A stretch of DNA of 64,000 nucleotides. It comes from a virus. Shown here one piece after another: positions 60,368-64,000 of the stretch. The notes beneath the pieces were generated by a model, which saw only the letters and a list, made by a program, of their open reading frames with translations, made no database searches and was not told where the DNA came from. The stretch covers positions 1 through 64,000 of IMG/VR virus record IMGVR_UViG_3300027777_000001; one strand, written 5' to 3'. A program made the translations under genes and the position numbers. Each line of letters opens with the position of its first letter. Position 1 is the first letter of the stretch.

Positions 60368-60886
60368 TTAAGCCAGACTGAATTTAGGACGGGCTGCTTT
60401 CTCTCCGGGGCGATAATCCCAGGTGAGGTTTGTTAAGAACTCAACAATGTTCTTTGGATCAGCTTCGAGATAGTGCATCAGACCTGCGTGCTGAGTGTTA
60501 TCAGCCTTCAGTTCGATAAAGCCAAGCTTCGCTGTGCCGCCGCCCTCTGCTGGAAGGTGAAAGTTCAGATAACCCGAAGTGTTGGCTTCTGTAGCAACTG
60601 CTGGTACTGGAGAAATCATCTTGATCTGTGATTTCTGGTTGCGGCGGGGCGATTGGTAATCAACCGTCACCTTAGCTGCGAAGATAGCCAAATTAGCTGG
60701 GTTCGCTTCAAGGTATTCGCGCAACATCTTCTGGTTCTCAACAGCGTCTTTGAGACCGATAAAGCCTAACTTGTACAAACTATCTTCTTGTGCAGGAAGA
60801 TAGGAATTCAGAAAACCACTTGCTTTCCAGTCTTGGTCAGAAGATGACGATGAACGTGGAGCTTTGTTGGCATAGGGAGAAGCCAT
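60368..60886 (-). CDS. Early protein with a two-fold internal repeat
   Basis: About 172 residues from ATG 60886 (a frame to 60961 runs through the promoter hairpin). Two halves are similar: SGFLNSYLPAQ, LYKLGFIGLKD, LREYLEANPANLAIF, TVDYQ and SGYLNFHLPAEG, AKLGFIELKAD, LMHYLEADPKNIVEF, TWDYRP. Each looks like strand-loop-strand-helix, typical of small DNA- or protein-binding domains. First gene after promoter copy 6, so strongly early. No known family recognised. Confidence 0.7.
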   Translation of the reverse strand: MASPYANKAPRSSSSSDQDWKASGFLNSYLPAQEDSLYKLGFIGLKDAVENQKMLREYLEANPANLAIFAAKVTVDYQSPRRNQKSQIKMISPVPAVATEANTSGYLNFHLPAEGGGTAKLGFIELKADNTQHAGLMHYLEADPKNIVEFLTNLTWDYRPGEKAARPKFSLA

Positions 60887-60931
60887 GATGATTCCAATAT
60901 GAGAGATATGACAGGCACAGGATTTGTGCTG

Positions 60932-60947
60932 TAACAGAGGCGTAGCC
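60932..60947 (-). promoter_or_regulatory. Early promoter hairpin copy 6
   Basis: ACA (60934-60936), GA, AGGC-GTA-GCCT hairpin (60938-60948). Inferred start 60932 (template T), 46 bases before the next gene start at 60886. Confidence 0.65.
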
Positions 60948-60961
60948 TTGGTGGAGAACAC

Positions 60962-61560
60962 GCAGACGTACCGAACCGAAGCAAGGCTCGTGGCTATGCG
61001 GGCAGGAAGGTACTTGTTTGGATTATGTATAACGAAGCTTAAGTGCGGCGATGAGATAGATAACGATGATTTTGAGTAAATCGTTTCTTTGTGAAAACTT
61101 CTAACATTCCTTGGATTAGGTAGAAGACAAAGGCCTTGTCATTCTTACCTTTACAGAGTGTACGGAGTACACCTCAGTGTATTAAGTAGTACTTAGTATT
61201 AAGTAGTATATTTTAAACATTACTGTTTGGTAATGAAATGTAATCCTTAACCTTAAATGATGTATGTAAGTCCTTAAAACCTTACGTGTATTACCGAACA
61301 TATGATTATTGAGTCTATCTATATCCATACCTTCGGCCCTCTTATATAAGAGAACTAAACCTATAGGTAAATAAGGAGTTATATATAACTACTTGTAGGT
61401 ATCTATATATGTATAGATAAGTAGTATTAAGTATGTATATAAGTCTTATAAGACTATATATAAGATCGCAGGGTAGGGTCAGGGGTTTGGAACCGATGTC
61501 TGCAGTCTAGCCGATGGATTATTCAAACTATCTAATAGCCTATTTATATTAGGGGTATTA
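60962..61560. other. AT-rich intergenic region without genes
   Basis: About 600 bases with no plausible ORF on either strand. It contains repeats of AAGTAGTA/TTAAGTAGTA (61190-61215), a cluster of TATATA-type sequences with a palindrome TATATAAGTCTTATAAGACTTATA-like core (about 61435-61463), and further short palindromes near 61250-61340. Candidate uses: AT-rich promoter for RNAP1/2 (middle), or replication start. No early hairpin motif inside. Confidence 0.5.
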
Positions 61561-61570
61561 GAAAAGAAAG

Positions 61571-61590
61571 ACATACCCCGAAGGGTATGC
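61571..61590 (-). terminator. Intrinsic terminator
   Basis: ACATACCC (61571-61578) pairs with GGGTATGC-side (61583-61590) around CGAA; read leftward it is followed by TCTTTCTTTTC. It ends the transcription unit begun at promoter copy 5. Confidence 0.8.
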
Positions 61591-61594
61591 ATTG

Positions 61595-61759
61595 TTAGTA
61601 CGGTGTTTGGCTTGAGAGATACCAGGTGTAAAGATGGTGTTGGTGATCCTTTTCCAAGAACCTACTCTCCTCAGTATCTTTAGCAATTATTGCTTCCCAA
61701 CGAGCATCTTGTTGACGCTCATACTCATACTCATCGAAGTCTTCTTTAGTAGTGACCAT
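61595..61759 (-). CDS. Small acidic early protein (54 aa)
   Basis: Hand-translated from ATG 61759 (AAGGAATAACC upstream): VTTKEDFDEYEYERQQDARW, EAIIAKDTEESRFLEKDHQH then HLYTWYLSSQTPY. Very acidic in the first half, aromatic in the last. The last gene of its unit. Small acidic early proteins often bind host targets; inference only. Confidence 0.62.
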   Translation of the reverse strand: MVTTKEDFDEYEYERQQDARWEAIIAKDTEESRFLEKDHQHHLYTWYLSSQTPY

Positions 61760-61761
61760 GG

Positions 61762-61923
61762 TTATTCCTTAATTGGTTTAGAAGGCCTTAAACGGAGGCA
61801 CAAGGCGATTGCAGCTCCAAGGGTAGTAAGTAGTCCAACCCAGTAAAAGAACTGTGAGAGGGCTACTGCAAGGGCTAGGATGAGCACTAGTGTCAGTGCT
61901 CCAAGAAGGAGATAGGATTTCAT
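61762..61923 (-). CDS. Small early membrane protein
   Basis: About 53 residues from ATG 61923 (ATGA overlap with the upstream stop). Two hydrophobic helices: LLLGALTLVLILALAVAL and WVGLLTTLGAAIALCL, and a basic tail RLRPSKPIKE. Probably in the host inner membrane. Confidence 0.6.
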   Translation of the reverse strand: MKSYLLLGALTLVLILALAVALSQFFYWVGLLTTLGAAIALCLRLRPSKPIKE

Positions 61924-62105
61924 AAGGAATCCATCCAAGCATTTGCTGTAACCCAAGCTGCAAGTTCTGCATCTTGCTTGGCAAGGACACTGAGGTAATA
62001 AGCCTCAGCCTCTGCTGCATCAGCATCTGTACGATGCCAGAAGTAATGCTCCTCTCTGGAGAGGTCTTCAGCTTTAACTGTGTCGATCTCTGTGATCTGG
62101 TTCAT
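61920..62105 (-). CDS. Small acidic early protein
   Basis: A 61-residue protein (NQITEIDTVKAEDLSREEHY, WHRTDADAAEAEAYYLSVLA, KQDAELAAWVTANAWMDS), acidic and helical. Encoded between two other small genes of the same unit; overlap of 4 with the next one. Function unknown. Confidence 0.6.
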   Translation of the reverse strand: MNQITEIDTVKAEDLSREEHYFWHRTDADAAEAEAYYLSVLAKQDAELAAWVTANAWMDSL

Positions 62106-62108
62106 GGC

Positions 62109-62267
62109 TTAATCCTCAAGCATAGCTGTTGAGAACATGAGAGAAGTCTCACGCTCTTGACCCGATACTTCTAATTCGTAGAGATAGTTCTCGAGACTGA
62201 CGAGATCCGCACGGTCTTCAAACTCACCAGACCAGGCTTCTTGTTCGTGGTTGTATTGGCTAGTCAT
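62109..62267 (-). CDS. Small acidic early protein
   Basis: About 52 residues from ATG 62267 (GGAG eight bases upstream): TSQYNHEQEAWSGEFEDRAD, LVSLENYLYELEVSGQERET. First gene downstream of promoter copy 5 (leader 35 bases). Very acidic. No family recognised. Confidence 0.6.
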   Translation of the reverse strand: MTSQYNHEQEAWSGEFEDRADLVSLENYLYELEVSGQERETSLMFSTAMLED

Positions 62268-62301
62268 GGTGCTACTCCAGAGAAGTAGACAAAATTGTCT
62301 A

Positions 62302-62317
62302 TGACATACGCGTAGCG
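62302..62317 (-). promoter_or_regulatory. Early promoter hairpin copy 5
   Basis: ACA (62304-62306), TA, then CGC-GTA-GCG (62309-62317), a variant stem with compensating change (C-G swapped for G-C on both sides), which argues that the hairpin structure itself is conserved. Inferred start 62302. Confidence 0.7.
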
Positions 62318-62334
62318 AACAGCAAGGGAAAAAA

Positions 62335-62368
62335 AACACCCAACCATCCCGAAGGATGATTGAGTGTT
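62335..62368 (-). terminator. Terminator of the putative small RNA unit
   Basis: AACAC...CATCC (62335-62349 region) pairs with GGATG...GTGTT (62354-62368) around CGAA; leftward follows TTTTTTTT. Strong intrinsic terminator. Confidence 0.85.
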
Positions 62369-62484
62369 AGATGTCTGCTATCCCTAGCACATGAGTTGGA
62401 TAAGCCTCATGCTCGCTGTCTGCCATGCTACCGGGCAGACTCAGTTGGAATAGACGCAAATACTTCTTTCTTTTGCTATTCCGT
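62335..62484 (-). ncRNA. Putative structured early small RNA (about 150 nt)
   Basis: From the inferred start of promoter copy 4 (62484) to the strong terminator there is no convincing gene (best frame 19 codons with no ribosome site). Instead the RNA can fold into successive hairpins: GGAATAG/CTATTCC, GTCTGCC/GGCAGAC (a 7-bp stem, 62419-62441) and ATGAG/CTCAT, then the terminator. Confidence 0.55.
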
Positions 62485-62502
62485 TACAGAGGCGTAGCCT
62501 CT
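62484..62502 (-). promoter_or_regulatory. Early promoter hairpin copy 4
   Basis: ACA (62486-62488) and a perfect 6-bp stem AGAGGC-GTA-GCCTCT (62488-62502). One of the two strongest copies. It faces the putative small RNA. Confidence 0.75.
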
Positions 62503-62532
62503 TGGATATGTACAGGTGCATATAAAAAAAGG

Positions 62533-62554
62533 GGATAACCCATAAGGGTTATCC
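62533..62554 (-). terminator. Intrinsic terminator
   Basis: GGATAACCC (62533-62541) and GGGTTATCC (62546-62554) with a 4-base loop ATAA; read leftward followed by CCTTTTTTT. It ends the gene at 62564-62758. Confidence 0.88.
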
Positions 62555-62563
62555 ACTCTTGTG

Positions 62564-62758
62564 TTACCAATTCTTCATACGTTCTTCAAGACGAGCTAAA
62601 CGAAGCTCAAACTCTTTAGCGTAATGAGCCTCAGCTTCAGCACGACAAGCCTTTGTGTACTGACGATCTTTAATAAACTTAGGCATACTTACCTTAGGCA
62701 AGTTAAACTTAGGTAAAGTAATAGACTTAAACGACATCGTAGGGATAGTGATATTCAT
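62564..62758 (-). CDS. Early protein of the MxITxP family
   Basis: A 64-residue basic protein from ATG 62758 (GGAG eight to ten bases upstream; a longer frame from 62797 would start at the promoter). NITIPTMSFKSITLPKFNLP then KVSMPKFIKDRQYTKACRAE; alternating hydrophobic/Pro pattern. It is paralogous to the gene at 63061-63279. Confidence 0.65.
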   Translation of the reverse strand: MNITIPTMSFKSITLPKFNLPKVSMPKFIKDRQYTKACRAEAEAHYAKEFELRLARLEERMKNW

Positions 62759-62803
62759 GTGATGCTCCGAAAGGGGAAAGAGATGTCGGGACGACATCTT
62801 CTA

Positions 62804-62819
62804 TAACTGAGGCGTAGCC
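62804..62819 (-). promoter_or_regulatory. Early promoter hairpin copy 3
   Basis: ACT (62806-62808), GA, GGC-GTA-GCC (62811-62819). Inferred start 62804, 46 bases before ATG 62758. Confidence 0.65.
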
Positions 62820-62839
62820 AATAGCTTAGGAAAAAATAC

Positions 62840-62869
62840 ACACACCATCCCCTAAGAGGGATGATGTGT
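62840..62869 (-). terminator. Terminator of the second gene-less unit
   Basis: ACACACCATCCC-type left arm and GGGATGATGTGT right arm (62858-62869), about 11 bp with one mismatch; leftward followed by TATTTTTT. Confidence 0.8.
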
Positions 62870-62977
62870 TTACATCTATGGTGTTGCTGGGTTGGTTTGA
62901 GAAACCGTATACATATCTGCCATATCTCATGCACAAAACAGATAAGTGAAGAGCCTCGTAATGCATTTGCTTTCCAT
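62840..62977 (-). ncRNA. Second putative early transcript without a clear gene (about 140 nt)
   Basis: Runs from promoter copy 2 (start 62977) to the terminator. A possible 46-codon frame from ATG 62966 (only 11 bases of leader, GGAAAG in front) would continue through the terminator, so I do not call it a gene. The RNA can form TATCTG/CAGATA. Less structured than the other unit; coding of a tiny peptide is not excluded. Confidence 0.4.
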
Positions 62978-62995
62978 TACATAGGCGTAGCCTAT
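62977..62995 (-). promoter_or_regulatory. Early promoter hairpin copy 2
   Basis: ACA (62979-62981) and a perfect 6-bp stem ATAGGC-GTA-GCCTAT (62981-62995). Together with copy 4 the best stem in the set. Confidence 0.75.
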
Positions 62996-63023
62996 TAGAT
63001 GTATACGGGTATTAAAAAAGAAA

Positions 63024-63054
63024 CCAACACACACCCAGTTAGGATATGTGCTGG
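63024..63054 (-). terminator. Terminator after the first early gene
   Basis: CCAACACA (63024-63031) pairs with TGTGCTGG (63047-63054), 8 bp with one wobble; leftward followed by TTTCTTTTTTA. Confidence 0.78.
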
Positions 63055-63060
63055 TATCGA

Positions 63061-63279
63061 TTAACGAGATAACATTGACTTCAGTTCTTTGACTCGAGCT
63101 TGAGCTGATGGAGTAGACATGAACTCTTTGTACATAGACTCAGTAGTAGGAGTAACAACAGTAGCCTTAACAGTGCGAGCCTTAGTGGTACGAGTGAAGC
63201 AGCTAGGCATAGCAAGCTTAGGCAGTGTGATGTTGAATGACTTCAACGAGACTGATACAACTGGGAGTGTGATCTTCAT
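63061..63279 (-). CDS. First early protein, MxITxP family
   Basis: A 72-residue basic protein from ATG 63279 (GGAG nine bases upstream; a TTG at 63294 is less likely). KITLPVVSVSLKSFNITLPK then LAMPSCFTRTTKARTVKATV. It shares the xITxP...LKSxxITLPKxxxP pattern with the gene at 62564-62758. As the first gene read by the ejected vRNAP it may act on the host at once. Confidence 0.65.
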   Translation of the reverse strand: MKITLPVVSVSLKSFNITLPKLAMPSCFTRTTKARTVKATVVTPTTESMYKEFMSTPSAQARVKELKSMLSR

Positions 63280-63320
63280 GGTGTATTGCTCCAATGATTA
63301 AGTAGATGAACATTCATCCA

Positions 63321-63336
63321 TCACATTGGCGTAGCC
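63321..63336 (-). promoter_or_regulatory. Early promoter hairpin copy 1
   Basis: ACA (63323-63325), TT, TGGC-GTA-GCCA (63327-63337). Inferred start 63321, 42 bases before ATG 63279. The first promoter of the leftward early region. Confidence 0.65.
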
Positions 63337-63621
63337 ATGTAGTTAACTGAACTCAACTCGCTCTGAGTTAAGGAGGCAGGAGTCGAGCTGTCCTCTCCTC
63401 CCCCAGTGGACTGGGGTAAATCCAAATAAGGAAAGGTAGGGGGGGTACTTTCCTTTTTTCGTCTTTGCTGCCTCAGCCCTACACCCGTACCCATTTTATA
63501 AATTTCCTCAAAACCCTAATTAATTTTCTCTAAAAAATTATTATAAAAATAATAGAGTATTAGTTTGGATTATGGCTTTACCATATAATGTCTTTATATA
63601 ATCCTACTGGATATAAACATT
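63337..63621. other. Divergent intergenic region with nested hairpins (candidate genome-end region)
   Basis: No gene. It holds ACTCA/TGAGT (63351-63368), GGAGG-AGGA/TCCT-CCTCC (63372-63400), CCCCAG-TGGA-CTGGGG (63401-63416), and GGAAA-GTA/TAC-TTTCC followed by TTTTTT (63430-63459), then an AT-rich stretch. By N4 synteny the physical ends of the packaged genome fall between the leftmost early gene and the first late gene, that is, here. Confidence 0.5.
63561..63589 (+). promoter_or_regulatory. Candidate late promoter for the + strand operon
   Basis: TATAAT at 63584-63589 is an exact -10, 33 bases before ATG 63622; the -35 place 17 bases upstream is TAGTTT, a poor match. In N4 late promoters are read by host sigma70 RNA polymerase with help from phage SSB and have weak -35 boxes, which fits. 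Confidence 0.45.
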
Positions 63622-64000
63622 ATGTCGGTATTAACTGTTGAACAGTTTAAACAGGTACTTCCTGATAAAGTTAAGAAGTCTGTTAACCAAGAACTGATTG
63701 ATCAGGTTAATAACACCTTGTCTGATCCAGAGATGTTCGAGGCGTATAGGGATAATCTATTGTCCTATACCCGTGTCATGTCAGATGGCAGGTTTAAGAT
63801 TACTAGTTATATTGAAGCCATTAAGTATGTGAGCCATAAGTTAATGGGAGCCACGAATATCGAGGCTTATATTAAAACCTTTACAGATAAATATAATAGG
63901 TTCTTGGCTCAGGGTGTTACACCTAAAGATATTGCTAGTTATGTCACTGCTTATAATAAATCCAAGTTAGTGAACCTAATCTTTGAACAAACATTAATCC
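63622..64000 (+). CDS. First gene of the late operon, cut by the window end
   Basis: Hand-translated from ATG 63622; 126 codons remain open at the right edge. It begins SVLTVEQFKQVLPDKVKKSV and continues NQELIDQVNNTLSDPEMFEA, with MGATNIEAYIKTFTDKYNRF later; all-helical. N4-like genomes have a gene of this kind (gp69-like) just before the terminase large subunit, so a small terminase or packaging partner is likely. This is from synteny and style, not a verified match. Confidence 0.6.
   Translation, partial: MSVLTVEQFKQVLPDKVKKSVNQELIDQVNNTLSDPEMFEAYRDNLLSYTRVMSDGRFKITSYIEAIKYVSHKLMGATNIEAYIKTFTDKYNRFLAQGVTPKDIASYVTAYNKSKLVNLIFEQTLI

Noticed and set aside
60887-60961. N-terminal extension of the duplicated-domain early protein
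   Set aside because: It would be coded across the promoter hairpin and inferred transcript start; ATG 60886 is preferred.
62840-62966. A 46-codon gene starting at 62966
   Set aside because: It has an 11-base leader and would be translated through the terminator stem; no similarity to other small genes here.
1-64000. CRISPR array or insertion sequence
   Set aside because: No regularly spaced repeat/spacer series and no transposase with terminal inverted repeats was found; the only mobile elements are the group I intron with its HNH gene and the integration module.
1-64000. Terminase, portal and major capsid genes
   Set aside because: None is recognisable here. Synteny places them between the right and left window edges.

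Overview
The window is most of the genome of a podovirus-type tailed phage related to coliphage N4 (family Schitoviridae). The diagnostic features are a giant 4011-codon virion RNA polymerase gene with the N4-type single-subunit polymerase motifs at N4-like spacing, a separate two-subunit T7-like RNA polymerase, and the N4 replication set (family A polymerase, RecD-like helicase, N4-type SSB, P-loop ATPase, PD-(D/E)XK nuclease, MoxR ATPase with VWA partner). The DNA is of moderate GC with AT-rich patches. The host is probably a Gram-negative proteobacterium, because there is a nested Rz/Rz1 spanin pair and an attachment site that copies a proteobacterial-type tmRNA 3' end. The freshwater/marine-style LamG/SPRY fibre suggests an aquatic host, but only weakly.

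Layout. Bases 1-17 kb (+ strand): the end of the virion operon, namely a truncated structural gene, a 779-codon membrane-containing virion protein, two smaller virion proteins and the giant vRNAP, closed by a bidirectional terminator. 17-27 kb (- strand): replication and nucleotide metabolism, in transcription order thyX, nrdB, nrdA, a DUF3310-like protein, a PD-(D/E)XK nuclease, an ATPase/primase-like protein, a P-loop ATPase, SSB, a RuvC-like resolvase and small genes. 27-40 kb (+ strand): a tail/fibre module (DUF1983 J-like protein, Gp80-like protein, LamG/SPRY fibre), a metallophosphoesterase and a lysis cassette (three small membrane proteins, Rz with nested Rz1, GH19 endolysin).

Around 40 kb there is an integration module: a tyrosine integrase and a small excisionase-like gene on the - strand, next to a 26-bp sequence identical in form to a tmRNA T-arm/acceptor end including CCA, flanked by short direct repeats that look like arm sites. 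An integration module is unexpected in an N4-like phage. 41-46 kb (- strand) carries many tiny, translationally coupled accessory genes. 46-55 kb (- strand) carries DNA polymerase, helicase, VWA protein, MoxR ATPase and small genes. 55.6-58.9 kb carries the two-subunit RNAP; its second subunit is interrupted by an 836-nt group I intron with an HNH endonuclease, inserted exactly in catalytic motif B.

58.9-63.3 kb (- strand) is the early region: short genes, strong terminators, and seven copies of a hairpin motif (GGC-GTA-GCC with an upstream AC[A/T]) placed 35-46 bases before the starts of five genes and before two transcription units with no convincing gene. I infer these are the promoters read by the injected vRNAP, and that at least one of the two gene-less units makes a structured small RNA. 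At the right edge the + strand starts a new operon (63622 onward, cut by the window end). By N4 synteny it should lead through terminase, portal and capsid genes and rejoin the left edge, so this looks like a window opened from a circularised or concatemeric phage genome, not an integrated prophage.
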